Positions 44,948 through 53,028 of a DNA stretch of 64,000 bases are shown here, one piece after another. The stretch is from NCBI RefSeq assembly GCF_010668395.1, contig NZ_WUEY01000004.1:186001-250000 (forward strand). Direction: 5' to 3'. The notes under the pieces were generated by a model, which saw only the letters and a list, made by a program, of their open reading frames with translations, had not been told where the DNA came from and did not search any database. The position numbers and the translations under genes are program-made. This DNA is from Martinezella lusitana (GTDB taxonomy: Bacteria; Pseudomonadota; Alphaproteobacteria; Rhizobiales; Rhizobiaceae). Each line of letters begins with the position of its first letter. Position 1 is the stretch's first letter.

Positions 44948-45679
44948 ATGTCCTACAGCATCGTGACCGGATGGTACGCAGACAACAGGGCCCGCGACTA
45001 CAAGGCCTATGGCGACGATTTCGTCCGCTCGGCGGAATGCTTCGATATCTGGTATCATTGCATTCGCGCCTTCACCTCGCCGAGCAATATCCTGGTCATC
45101 GATTCGGCCTCTCCCCTGCGCCCCCGAATGCCGGAGGATCCCCGCATCAGCTGGGTCAATCTGAAGCGCAATTACGGACATGCGGTTCAGGGCCACAGCG
45201 CGCTGTGCGGCTGGTCGCGCGCACTTCTGCTCGGCCTGAGCTATGGCTTTGCCAATGGCGACCTCTATACCGTGCTTCTCGAGCAGGGCACGCTGTTCTA
45301 CGGCAAGGACATCATCGAACGCCAGATCGCAGCCCATCCCGACGCGGACATCATCGCGCCGAACGGCTCGGGAACCCCGCAACCCTTGCAGACCGGCATT
45401 TTGATCTTCCGCAGCGCAATGATCCCGAAATTCGTCGAGAACTACACGCGCGTTGCCGCATCCGACGATGCGCTAAGCCCGGAAAAGAAAGTCGCGCTTG
45501 CAGGAAACGGCATGAAGATCGCCTTTTCCGACCTCCCCTTCGGCCGCCGCCGCCCGATCGACATCTCCGCCGATCACTTCTTCCTGCGCCATTGCAACCT
45601 CGCCGAACTGCACGCTTTCACCACACGCCTCGGCTTCGGAAAAGAACTCCTGCCGCCTCTCCAACGCCAGTTCGCCTGA
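44948..45679 (+). CDS. Glycosyltransferase-like protein of surface-glycan locus
   Basis: A 243-residue protein starting at ATG 44948. It has an N-terminal SIVTGWYADNRARDYKAYGDD, WVNLKRNYGHAVQGHSALCG (about residues 77-96), and GDLYTVLLEQGTLFYGKDII, in which acidic and aromatic residues look like a GT-A style active site. The DxD motif of classical glycosyltransferases is not clear (nearest is PDADII). I could not place it in a family with certainty. It is third in the HAD-methyltransferase-unknown operon. Confidence 0.6.
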   Translation: MSYSIVTGWYADNRARDYKAYGDDFVRSAECFDIWYHCIRAFTSPSNILVIDSASPLRPRMPEDPRISWVNLKRNYGHAVQGHSALCGWSRALLLGLSYGFANGDLYTVLLEQGTLFYGKDIIERQIAAHPDADIIAPNGSGTPQPLQTGILIFRSAMIPKFVENYTRVAASDDALSPEKKVALAGNGMKIAFSDLPFGRRRPIDISADHFFLRHCNLAELHAFTTRLGFGKELLPPLQRQFA

Positions 45680-45908
45680 TCGCGGTTTTTCTACTTGCTT
45701 TTGGGGAGGAATGGCAGCGGATGTCCGTTCTGGTCACGACAGCCGACAGCAGGAACGGGCCGAGATCAGTCTGGGAACGTGGCAAATTCCGCTGAGGGTG
45801 AGCGATAGCTAAGTATCTGAAAACAAAGACATCCTGCTAATCGAACGATGAACAAGCCGATACGAATAGTCAGAAGAAGCTCAATTGATTTCGCATGCTG
45901 CCTTTGGA

Positions 45909-46496
45909 TTACTCATCGCTCCAGCGGGCCTCAAGATAGCCGCCTAGCGCCACAACCGCGCGATTGATGGCTTTGAAGTTCGGATATTTCGATCTGTGAC
46001 CCCGGGTCTGAAAGTACCGCCCGGTTCCACTCTCCTCATCAAGATCACGCATTATCCAGCCAATCTCGTAGCACCGAATCCGAGCTTGATCGTTGGCCAC
46101 AATACCAGTGATCTTATAGGGCTTATTTTTTCTTCTATACCCATAATATCGGGCAACCGCCTGGATATTCACCCAATCGATGTTTGGAAATGCCGCACAA
46201 ATGTCTTCCCGCGTACTTTCTGGATACATCCTTCGAAGCTTCTGCCTCTCCATAGGTCCCCATCGCTGATATCGCTTTCCGAGACCCAATTTACGGCAAC
46301 GAGCTTGAATAGCCCTGTGAGTCCTATGGGGAAGAAGCTTCCTAAGGGCAAATTGATCGAAATAAAGCAGCCTGCAAAAGTCGTCTTCGATCGGGGTCCA
46401 AAGTTTATTTCCGTTGGGCGTAAACCCCGATCTTTCCAGTCTCGCGCGCATCCGTTGAGCAGTTGCTGCGTTCTTCGCAAAGTACGCTAGAGACAA
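45909..46496 (-). CDS. Orphan protein with Myb/SANT-like DNA-binding stretches
   Basis: A 195-residue basic protein. Two regions, LWTPIEDDFCRLLYFDQF followed by LLPHRTHRAIQARCRKLGLG, and RWGPMERQKLRRMYPESTRE, resemble the tryptophan-spaced helices of Myb/SANT or phage DNA-binding domains. No enzyme motif is seen. Base composition is visibly AT-richer than in flanking core genes, which fits horizontally acquired DNA. It lies alone on the minus strand at the left of the accessory stretch. Confidence 0.5.
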   Translation of the reverse strand: MSLAYFAKNAATAQRMRARLERSGFTPNGNKLWTPIEDDFCRLLYFDQFALRKLLPHRTHRAIQARCRKLGLGKRYQRWGPMERQKLRRMYPESTREDICAAFPNIDWVNIQAVARYYGYRRKNKPYKITGIVANDQARIRCYEIGWIMRDLDEESGTGRYFQTRGHRSKYPNFKAINRAVVALGGYLEARWSDE

Positions 46497-46545
46497 TCTT
46501 GCTCGCTCCGGTTAAGTCTTCTTCACCTTCATCGTGCGATAGGAA

Positions 46546-46731
46546 TTACAAAGTGCCGGCTTTGTCGGTGAAAGCTTCCACAACCGCGTTCGGGAGCATG
46601 CCCAACTCCCTAAGCTTGTAGGCAAGTTCAGCAAAATCAAGCTTCAGCCTTTCGACCTCGCCAACCATCACTTCCTTGATTCTTGCTTCCAACTCAGCTT
46701 TCTGCCGCAAAAGATCATCGAGTTCCGACAT
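46546..46731 (-). CDS. Small coiled-coil protein, possibly H-NS-like N-terminus
   Basis: A 61-residue protein, LDDLLRQKAELEARIKE followed by RLKLDFAELAYKLRELG. It has a regular heptad-like pattern and resembles the oligomerisation region of H-NS-family proteins. The C-terminal DNA-binding domain of H-NS is missing: it ends TDKAGTL. The start has GAAAGGAAGAGCGA upstream, a fair site. It may be a truncated silencer or an anti-H-NS-like protein. Uncertain. Confidence 0.35.
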   Translation of the reverse strand: MSELDDLLRQKAELEARIKEVMVGEVERLKLDFAELAYKLRELGMLPNAVVEAFTDKAGTL

Positions 46732-47198
46732 TCGCTCTTCCTTTGAAAGGTGCTAGCTTTAGCCCAGGAATGGGTACGGAAGTTTTAAGGCGACGCGGCG
46801 GAATCTGTCCAATCGGGACAACGTTTAGGCTTTCAGATGTTCTAAGATGGATAGATCACTGCTCGATTGTGGGCCAGACGGCGGAGAAGAGGCATGTCCT
46901 ACACTGGCATATGGAAGCTATGCAAAAGGCGATTTATCTGCCGAGGGCTCAGAGCACCATGAAAGTTACGAGGACGCTTTAGATGCTGTAACGAAGATCG
47001 TTACGGTCGGGAAAATAGCGCGCTTCTTGGTGCCTGCAACGGCATCTCAGGAGCAATCAGAGACGTTTAACAAACTTGGACCTGTTCAGCGCATTTGAAT
47101 TCGCAGCTACGAGATCGAACACGACAATCATCCGAGCCGCCTTCCGCCAAGCCGATATCGAGCGCATCACTCGAGCGGCAAATGTAAGTGGCACTCCG
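46732..47198. other. Gap with no confident gene
   Basis: 467 bases. One open frame at 46847-47098 (plus strand, 83 codons, MDRSLLDCGPDGGEE start, tail LGPVQRI) could be a small protein, but it has no good ribosome binding site and no family resemblance. The rest has no long frame. Composition is AT-richer than the core genome. Confidence 0.3.
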
Positions 47199-47447
47199 TC
47201 AGCCGCGGCGGTGGAAGTAAAACATCAGGCCCAAAAGCAAAATTGTAGGAATTCCGACGATGCTGGAAAAGGCCGCATATGCCCAGAGATCCTGTGCCTC
47301 TCCGATGCATTGAGTAAAAGGACAGACAACCTGCGCGGTAACAACCAGCGCCAGAAAGGCGACTGCAAGCAAAATTAGAATTGCCAGGATTGTGAAGGCC
47401 AACGCGAAAGCAAGAAAGCGATTGATAAACGCAATTGCCGCCAGCAT
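47199..47447 (-). CDS. Small membrane protein, two helices
   Basis: An 82-residue protein with hydrophobic segments at about residues 12-40 (FALAFTILAILILLAVAFL) and 54-77 (YAAFSSIVGIPTILLLGLMF), and a cysteine pair near the loop (VCPFTQC). Start ATG 47447 has AAGGA directly upstream. It overlaps the 3' end of a PLD-like remnant on the same strand. Unknown function. Confidence 0.45.
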   Translation of the reverse strand: MLAAIAFINRFLAFALAFTILAILILLAVAFLALVVTAQVVCPFTQCIGEAQDLWAYAAFSSIVGIPTILLLGLMFYFHRRG

Positions 47448-47746
47448 TCCTTGACCTTTTCGGCTGAACCTTCTGGTTGTTTTACACGAGTCCAGTTGCC
47501 TAGGCCATGTCCATCAAAAGTTCTCGACACCTTCAGCCGGCTATCCCAGTTCGCCGAGTATTCGCGAGCCAATTCTCGGCTCTCAGTGAAGGTGATGTTC
47601 TCTGCATTCCACTCCTGCGCCGAGGTGGTGTAGTTGTACAACCTGCCGATAGTCAGATGCCCGTCGATCACGATAACCTTGTTGTGAGCTATCGCCTGTT
47701 CGAAATCGATCCAGACCGGGATGCCGGCGGCGTCAGATGCACACTA
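47375..47746 (-). pseudogene. Phospholipase-D-like nuclease remnant
   Basis: On the minus strand, bases 47746 to 47600 or so read AGIPVWIDFEQAIAHNKVIV-ID in frame. It carries the HxK-x4-D motif (HNKVIVID) of the PLD/Nuc endonuclease superfamily, followed by NYTTSAQEWNAEN. The frame stops upstream at a TAG just before the CASDAAG residues, so the first catalytic half is missing. The C-terminal tail ends in an unrelated sequence at 47375. It is the C-terminal half of a small PLD endonuclease, not a full gene. Confidence 0.6.
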
Positions 47747-47750
47747 TGTT

Positions 47751-48893
47751 TCAGCTAGAAAGCTGATCACCTTTCACATTTTGCAATGCACCTTTCGGTA
47801 CATCTTCGAATATGTGATTGTTGACATATCGCGGCTGAGCGGTTCCGCGGCCAAACTTGCCCTTTAGCTTCAAGGCACGCTTCTCTATCAAATGCCAGGA
47901 TAGGAAGCCTAGAACCCACGCGCAACATAGTGTCGCAGCAGCCAATGGCACCGCCCCTATCGTCGGCCAATAGCGCACGATCAATTGTGCCGCCGGCCAG
48001 CCATAGATGTAAATACCGTAGGAATAATCCTCGACACACGGGATGTGGACCTTTCGAGTATAGGCCAGAAATATTGTCCCGTACGCGATCATCATGATGA
48101 CGGCGATGTTAAAATTCACCGTATGTCGGCTCAGAATACAGGCCAAAAAGAGAAGAAGTAATATCCAGCCATTCAGCGGAATCAAATCGCGATTAGCGTA
48201 CAGGAATGCCCCGATAAGGAAAAACATGGACACGCGCAGGCTTGTCGGATCAGTCCCAATCAGTGACAAGTAAGCGGGCGCCAAAATGCCGACTGCAAGC
48301 AATCCCGCCATCACAAAACTGGCGCGAAGTCGGTTTCGCAGGACGCCAAATGTGCCGGCCAGACCAACCAAAACATAAAGCCTCACTTCTACGAACAAAC
48401 TCCAGATAGCGCCATTCATGGATTGCCCATAAGTGGGGTTTGCCGTCAGAACGACCCCCGGCAGAGAATAAACGGCTTCGCGAAACAGAACGTTCGACAG
48501 AAAATAATGCCAAGTCGCTGAAGATTGGAAGTAGCCAGACAACGGCAAAGATCCCAATGCCGCCCCCATCAGAACCATGAGAAGAAGGCAAATGACGAAA
48601 GCGGGAACGATCCGAAGCAGCCGGGATTCTATAAATTGCGCAGGATTATTTCGCTTGCAAAAGCTTCCCACAACCAGAAACCCGCTGACGACGAAGAATA
48701 TTTCCAAACCCACTTCGCCTGAATACGTGTAACCCAAATACCGGGCGGTGAAATCCTCGGCGGGGTTGCCAGTATTAGAGATGTAAAAGGAATGCCCATA
48801 GATAACGAGCGCAGCCGCGACGAGCCGAAGAATGAGAAAATTGTTCTCGCCGTCCGATGAACGACTATCAACCAGATCTCCTATAGTCCGCAT
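47751..48893 (-). CDS. OafA/YrhL-type acyltransferase (acyltransferase 3 family)
   Basis: A 380-residue inner-membrane O-acyltransferase with about ten membrane segments. The N-terminal catalytic histidine is in VIYGHSFYIS (about residues 29-38), with the R-x-x-R-like region ESRLLRIVPAFVIC. The later NGAIWSLFVEVRLYVLVG stretch is typical. It probably O-acetylates a surface sugar. ATG 48893 was used; a longer start at 48914 is possible. Base composition is lower in GC than in the core genes. Its C-terminal 40 residues after LIEKRALKLKG are basic and variable. Confidence 0.8.
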   Translation of the reverse strand: MRTIGDLVDSRSSDGENNFLILRLVAAALVIYGHSFYISNTGNPAEDFTARYLGYTYSGEVGLEIFFVVSGFLVVGSFCKRNNPAQFIESRLLRIVPAFVICLLLMVLMGAALGSLPLSGYFQSSATWHYFLSNVLFREAVYSLPGVVLTANPTYGQSMNGAIWSLFVEVRLYVLVGLAGTFGVLRNRLRASFVMAGLLAVGILAPAYLSLIGTDPTSLRVSMFFLIGAFLYANRDLIPLNGWILLLLFLACILSRHTVNFNIAVIMMIAYGTIFLAYTRKVHIPCVEDYSYGIYIYGWPAAQLIVRYWPTIGAVPLAAATLCCAWVLGFLSWHLIEKRALKLKGKFGRGTAQPRYVNNHIFEDVPKGALQNVKGDQLSS

Positions 48894-48990
48894 TGCGATC
48901 CCCAACGCCATCATTCCCGTTGCCACTCTTATCGCATGGGGAGCCGCCTGATCAATTCCGAACTGGCGATGAGAACACGCGATACTGCTT

Positions 48991-49116
48991 TCAGGACCTA
49001 GTATAGAGCTCGCCGGCATTGTGCTTGTTGCCGGTGACGAGCATCAGAACCAGGTGAAGATGTTCTTCACCGTACCGGCGCATGATCTCTCTGACCGTCG
49101 GTTTGCAATAGCATTC
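48991..49116 (-). pseudogene. Remnant of a conserved hypothetical gene
   Basis: On the minus strand an open frame without a normal start reads CYCKPTVREIMRRYGEEHL, then LVLMLVTGNKHNAGELYT, ending TGA at 48991. The RRYGEEHL...LVTGN pattern recalls a family of phage- or plasmid-associated rhizobial proteins. Only about 40 codons remain between two stops, next to the acyltransferase start. Identification is from memory and weak. Confidence 0.3.
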
Positions 49117-49346
49117 TCAAGCCTTTCGGCTCGCGGGGCTGTGATGCTGCCAGTCGCGGAGCATGATACCGCACTCACGGGCGATCCTATGGATGTTGCA
49201 TGAATAGGCAGTGCGTCAGATCATATATGCGCGACTTCCCCTAAAATACTCCACCGAACACTGGTGCTGATCGAAACCGCCTCGCCAGACGAGTTGAATT
49301 GGCGTACGAGCCCAAAGATGAGCACCCATAAATTCGAGGATCTGCC

Positions 49347-49598
49347 GTGACGCACAGAAAATGGAGCAAGGCGGTTACAATCGCTCTTGAGAGCCCCGAC
49401 GAATGGGTTGTCATCGACACGACCCAAGCTGCGAGCTGGGCACTCATCGAAGATTGGCCGCTTGAGGAAGCCACGGCGCTGGACCGAGCGTTGTCGATAT
49501 GCGCTGATGTGATCAGCGGCAAGCGAACACCTGAGGATGCCCGCCTGGCGTTTATCGATGCCGTCAAAGAAGCCAAAATACCGATGAAGGAAGAGTGA
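49347..49598 (+). CDS. DUF982 protein (copy 4), GTG start
   Basis: An 83-residue DUF982 paralogue with RKWSKAVTIALESPDEWVVI near the start, LIEDWPLEEATALDRALSIC (WP at about residues 37-38) and DARLAFIDAVKEAKIP at the end. GTG at 49347 is supported by GAGGA 6 bases upstream. It lies 8.3 kb from copies 1-3, in the accessory stretch. Confidence 0.75.
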   Translation: MTHRKWSKAVTIALESPDEWVVIDTTQAASWALIEDWPLEEATALDRALSICADVISGKRTPEDARLAFIDAVKEAKIPMKEE

Positions 49599-49776
49599 GG
49601 TCACATCGCCCCATGATCCGATGGTATTCCGCCTCGAGATCCTCGTTGACAGGATCCGCTGGGCCGGCGCCCAGCTTAGCCTTCAGCCTCCTGAATCGCT
49701 CCTCAATCGGGCTACGATCGCTTATTCGGCCATCCTGATAGCTATCGCGATATCCAACGGAGTCTGGCTCGACCAA
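49564..49776 (-). CDS. Possible small orphan protein
   Basis: A 70-residue minus-strand frame starting at TTG, with charged segments DRSPIEERFRRLKAKLGAG and NEDLEAEYHRIMG. It overlaps the next gene upstream by 55 bases and the end of DUF982 copy 4 on the opposite strand, so it may not be real. No family recognised. Confidence 0.3.
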   Translation of the reverse strand: MVEPDSVGYRDSYQDGRISDRSPIEERFRRLKAKLGAGPADPVNEDLEAEYHRIMGRCDLTLPSSVFWLL

Positions 49777-49967
49777 CTATCGCCATAAGTTGCGCCGAGC
49801 GCTGCGCTTCCCCGTTCCGCAATCGTCGCGCATCTCTCCCGTTCGGCCAGGACGTGCTTCATGATTTCATCGGTAATGGCAAAGACCGTTCCGTGATCAG
49901 CCGGAATGCCAAGCCTATCGCACAAGCTCTTCGCTGCCTCTGCAATATTTTCCGCTGTCTCGGTCAT
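49722..49967 (-). CDS. Small orphan protein
   Basis: An 81-residue protein, mostly helical: ENIAEAAKSLCDRLGIPADH then EIMKHVLAERERCATIAERG, ending PLDIAIAIRMAE. The start ATG 49967 has AAGGAGCG upstream, a good ribosome binding site. It resembles small phage/island proteins that carry a RERCA-type segment, but I cannot name a family. Confidence 0.5.
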   Translation of the reverse strand: MTETAENIAEAAKSLCDRLGIPADHGTVFAITDEIMKHVLAERERCATIAERGSAALGATYGDSWSSQTPLDIAIAIRMAE

Positions 49968-50125
49968 ATGCGCTCCTTATTTGACGACAGTTATCCTTTA
50001 ACTTCGCTCCCGTGCTGCTTTCTCGGCTAGATATGCAGCGGGATCGATACGCTTGATTTCGGACGCTACACCAAGCGTCCCAAGCTTGTAATCACGACAC
50101 ACCCGATTCCCGGTTGGGGCGAATT

Positions 50126-50407
50126 TCACGACAGCGGCACTCCGAACCCGGCTTGCGTCTTCGAAGACCTGACATTCATCTGGCGTTCCTGTCTTGCGGC
50201 CAGTGCAGCCCGCCGCTTTTCCTTTCGGCGGTACTTTTTAGCTTTATGGTCAGGTTTGCCCCGCAGTGCCTTTTTATTGCGCTTCGGCCGATCGGGGATT
50301 GCATTCTGCCGGTCGAGTCGATCAAGGGCCTTTCGGGCGGTGGCATTGGTATTGAAAGTGTCCTCGATCACTTCCCCGGACGGATCGGCGATGATCGACG
50401 CGTGCAT
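50126..50407 (-). CDS. Small basic orphan protein
   Basis: A 93-residue protein with a highly basic middle: RPKRNKKALRGKPDHKAKK followed by RRKEKRRAALAARQER. It may bind nucleic acid. No known motif. The ribosome binding site is weak. It lies 250 bases from the tRNA-Met gene. The gap 50408-50659 holds a CGCCACC-TCGT-GGTGGCG hairpin near 50459. Confidence 0.4.
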   Translation of the reverse strand: MHASIIADPSGEVIEDTFNTNATARKALDRLDRQNAIPDRPKRNKKALRGKPDHKAKKYRRKEKRRAALAARQERQMNVRSSKTQAGFGVPLS

Positions 50408-50659
50408 TTGATTTTCCGTTTGATTAAATTCAAAGAGAGATGCAACCCCTGGCTATCGCCGCCACCTCGTGGTGGCGTGCGCAAGCCGATAGCACCAGCC
50501 ACGGCTGCCATTTAGATTTGAAGCGACATAGAGGGAGCCTTGAAGCCCTTTTAAGCAAACCAAAAATTCCGGGAAGTCGCGTCCGGCTGCAATACGACGG
50601 AAAATGTGGAAAACACCCAGAAGGGGCGGCGTAAGCCTTTGATTTATTTAAAGAGCTTT

Positions 50660-50736
50660 TGGTAGCGGAGGAGGGATTTGAACCCCCGACACAAGGATTA
50701 TGATTCCTCTGCTCTGACCTACTGAGCTACTCCGCC
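50660..50736 (-). tRNA. tRNA-Met (CAT), elongator type
   Basis: 77 bases, reading 5' GGCGGAGTAGCTCAG. The acceptor stem GGCGGAG pairs with CTCCGCT, with one G-U at the end. The D-stem is GCTC/GAGC, the anticodon stem GAGGA/TCCTT and the loop ATCATAA with anticodon CAT. The T-arm is GGGGG-TTCAAAT-CCCTC. CCA is encoded. The anticodon stem lacks the three G-C pairs of initiator tRNA, so it is the elongator form. Its 3' end faces the accessory stretch. Confidence 0.92.
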
Positions 50737-50898
50737 ACGCGACGTCTGATGATGAACATCATACGCAAAGGTCAAACGAACCGTCGCTCGAAAGCGCTAG
50801 CTCGTCGGTTGAGCGGCTTATAAGGTGCGGTTCGGCTTGGTGTCAAGCGGATGATTTGGAAAAATCAGTGCTTTCTTTCAAGCAGGCGCATCTGGCCT

Positions 50899-52098
50899 TC
50901 AGGCCGCCACCGGGCTTGCCAGCAGCGCCTTGAGCGAGGCTTCCGCCACGGGCTCGCGTTCCGAGCGCTCGATGAAGCCGCCGCCGTAGACGCGGGCGTC
51001 GTCGCCCGGTGCGGAATAGAGCGCGCAGGCCTGGCCCGGGGCCACGCCTGCCTCGCCGATTGTCAGGTCGACATAGATGCCGCTGGCGTCCGCATGCAGC
51101 ACGGCCGGCGCCGGAGCGCGGGTGGAGCGGACCTTGGCGAAGCAGGCAAAGCCTTCGCCGGACGCCGCCTGCAAGAGCGGCTCGTCGCCCAGCCAATTGA
51201 CATCGCGCAGATAAACGCGGTGCGTTTCCAGCGCCTCCTTCGGGCCGACGATGACGCGGCGCGAGCGGGCGTCGAGATAGACGACATAGAGCGGCTCGCC
51301 GGTGGCGATGCCGATGCCGCGGCGCTGGCCGATGGTGTAGTGCAGGATGCCTTCGTGATGGCCGAGCACGCGGCCGTCGAGATGAACGATCTCGCCGGCG
51401 AGCGCCGCATTCGGCTTCAGCTTGGCGATCACGTCGGAATACTTGCCCTGCGGCACGAAACAGATGTCCTGGCTATCGGCCTTCTTGGCGACGACGAGGC
51501 CCATTTCCTCGGCAAGCGCGCGTGTCTCCGCCTTCGGCATGCCGCCGAGCGGAAAGCGCAGATAGTCGATCTGCTCCTGCGTGGTCGCAAAGAGGAAATA
51601 GCTCTGGTCACGGTCGGCATCCGCCGGGCGGTAAAGTGCGCGGCGATGCGGGTGTTCCGGCGATGGATTCGGGCGCGAGCGGATATAGTGGCCGGTCGCC
51701 AGCGCATCGGCGCCGAGTTCCTTGGCCGTCAACAGAAGGTCGGCGAACTTGACGGTCTGGTTGCAGGCAACGCAGGGGATCGGCGTCTCGCCGGCGACAT
51801 AGCTCTCGGCGAAGGGATTGATCACCGTCTCGCGGAAGCGCTTTTCGTAGTCGAGCACGTAATGCGGGATGCCCAGCGTTTCGCAGACGCGGCGCGCATC
51901 GTCGATATCCTGGCCGGCGCAACAGGAGCCGGCGCGATGAACGGCAGCGCCATGGTCATAGAGCTGCAGCGTGATACCGAGCACGTCATAGCCCTGCCGC
52001 TTCAGAATGCCGGCGACGACGGAGCTGTCGACACCGCCCGACATGGCGACGACGACGCGGGTATCTTCCGGCCTCTTGTCAAAATCCAGTGTATTCAC
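50899..52098 (-). CDS. mnmA: tRNA-specific 2-thiouridylase
   Basis: A 399-residue enzyme that thiolates uridine 34 of tRNAs for Glu, Gln and Lys. The ATP pyrophosphatase loop is AMSGGVDSS (about residues 18-26). The [12 protein letters not shown] region and the catalytic cysteine in [11 protein letters not shown] (about 109-119) follow, and the second cysteine is in [14 protein letters not shown]. The C-terminal beta-barrel contains [16 protein letters not shown]. Length is normal for alphaproteobacteria. Single gene. Confidence 0.95.
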   Translation of the reverse strand: MNTLDFDKRPEDTRVVVAMSGGVDSSVVAGILKRQGYDVLGITLQLYDHGAAVHRAGSCCAGQDIDDARRVCETLGIPHYVLDYEKRFRETVINPFAESYVAGETPIPCVACNQTVKFADLLLTAKELGADALATGHYIRSRPNPSPEHPHRRALYRPADADRDQSYFLFATTQEQIDYLRFPLGGMPKAETRALAEEMGLVVAKKADSQDICFVPQGKYSDVIAKLKPNAALAGEIVHLDGRVLGHHEGILHYTIGQRRGIGIATGEPLYVVYLDARSRRVIVGPKEALETHRVYLRDVNWLGDEPLLQAASGEGFACFAKVRSTRAPAPAVLHADASGIYVDLTIGEAGVAPGQACALYSAPGDDARVYGGGFIERSEREPVAEASLKALLASPVAA

Positions 52099-52191
52099 GG
52101 TCGTTGCCGCCAGTCTTGAACGATCTTCGATGCTGCCGAGAACGGGATGGCTTTTCTTCGAAACGCCGTCACGATCTTGTTATTTAATATC

Positions 52192-52235
52192 GCATGATCT
52201 GATCCAAAACCGCTGCGCACTTTTCGGGATCATGC
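52192..52235. repeat. Rhizobial GATC-type palindromic repeat
   Basis: GCATGATC (52192-52199) and GATCATGC (52228-52235) flank CCAAAACCGCTGCGCAC-TTTTCGG, a sequence seen in many intergenic regions of Rhizobiales. It lies between mnmA and the phospholipid operon, about 95 bases before the mnmA start. No gene is present in the 276-base gap. Confidence 0.6.
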
Positions 52236-52374
52236 TTCTGACCGCCGGATGCCATGCAAAAGCGGCGAATTTCCATCATGCGGGGCTTTTGGCCGCTCTT
52301 TAGCGGCTCGCCTCAATTGTGGACGGATATAGAAAGGATTGCCATCCCATGCAAGGGGTGCGCGAAATCGCGAA

Positions 52375-53028
52375 TCACCCCTTTGCCTTCAAATGCCGAA
52401 TCAGATTGAAGCTGCGCCGCAATACGGTCACTGCCGATCCTAAGACGACGATCCAGAGCGCGATCGTCAAAACCCAGCTGCCGCCGTTCCATAGCGCCTC
52501 GATAATCGAGAGCAAAGCCGCAGCCGTCGCGACCGCCATGCGGTGCTGCTTGGCCATCGGCCCGCCGAAATCGCTGGGATTGCCGGTGGCGCGTCCGAGT
52601 TCCCGCACATAGGCCGTCAGCACCGCGAAGGCGCCGGCCGCCCAGCCAAGCCCCGGCATTGCGATGCCATAGCCGATACCCGCAAAGATCAGGATATCGG
52701 CAACCCGATCCGGAAACTCGTTCCAGAACGGCCCGTCGGCCTCGCCCTTCCCGCCCTCGACCGCCACCATGCCGTCAAGCAGGTTGCAGAGCAGGCGCAA
52801 CTGGCAGAACAGAGCCGCAAGAATCAGCAAGGTTACGCGCGTCCCGACGCTGCCGGCGGCACCGGAGAGCCCGAAGGAGGCCCCCGCCAGCGCCGCCATG
52901 ACCATGCTTGCCTGCGAGATCCGGTTCGGCGTCACCGAAAGCGCGGTCATGCGCCGTGCCAGAGACTGAGCCCATCGCGTGTTGCGGCTGGCCAGCGGCC
53001 GCCTGTCGCCTGTCCCCTCACCTGTCAT
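52375..53028 (-). CDS. CDP-alcohol phosphatidyltransferase family protein
   Basis: A 217-residue membrane enzyme that moves a phosphatidyl group from CDP-diacylglycerol to an alcohol. The catalytic motif is spread over CNLLDGMVAVEGG-KGEADGPFW-NEFPDRVADI (about residues 81-111), with the conserved D, G, G and D residues, then membrane helices. The start is ATG 53028; GTG 53037 would add three residues. It is the last gene of a phospholipid operon and overlaps the upstream membrane protein. The alcohol acceptor is not known. Confidence 0.85.
   Translation of the reverse strand: MTGEGTGDRRPLASRNTRWAQSLARRMTALSVTPNRISQASMVMAALAGASFGLSGAAGSVGTRVTLLILAALFCQLRLLCNLLDGMVAVEGGKGEADGPFWNEFPDRVADILIFAGIGYGIAMPGLGWAAGAFAVLTAYVRELGRATGNPSDFGGPMAKQHRMAVATAAALLSIIEALWNGGSWVLTIALWIVVLGSAVTVLRRSFNLIRHLKAKG

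Noticed and set aside
45690..45720. Possible attachment site repeat matching the tRNA-Met 3' end
   Set aside because: Only about 8 bases (GCTTTTGG) match; no longer repeat was found by eye.
46847..47098. 83-codon frame as a gene
   Set aside because: No ribosome binding site and no recognised family. Listed only as a weak possibility in the gap entry.
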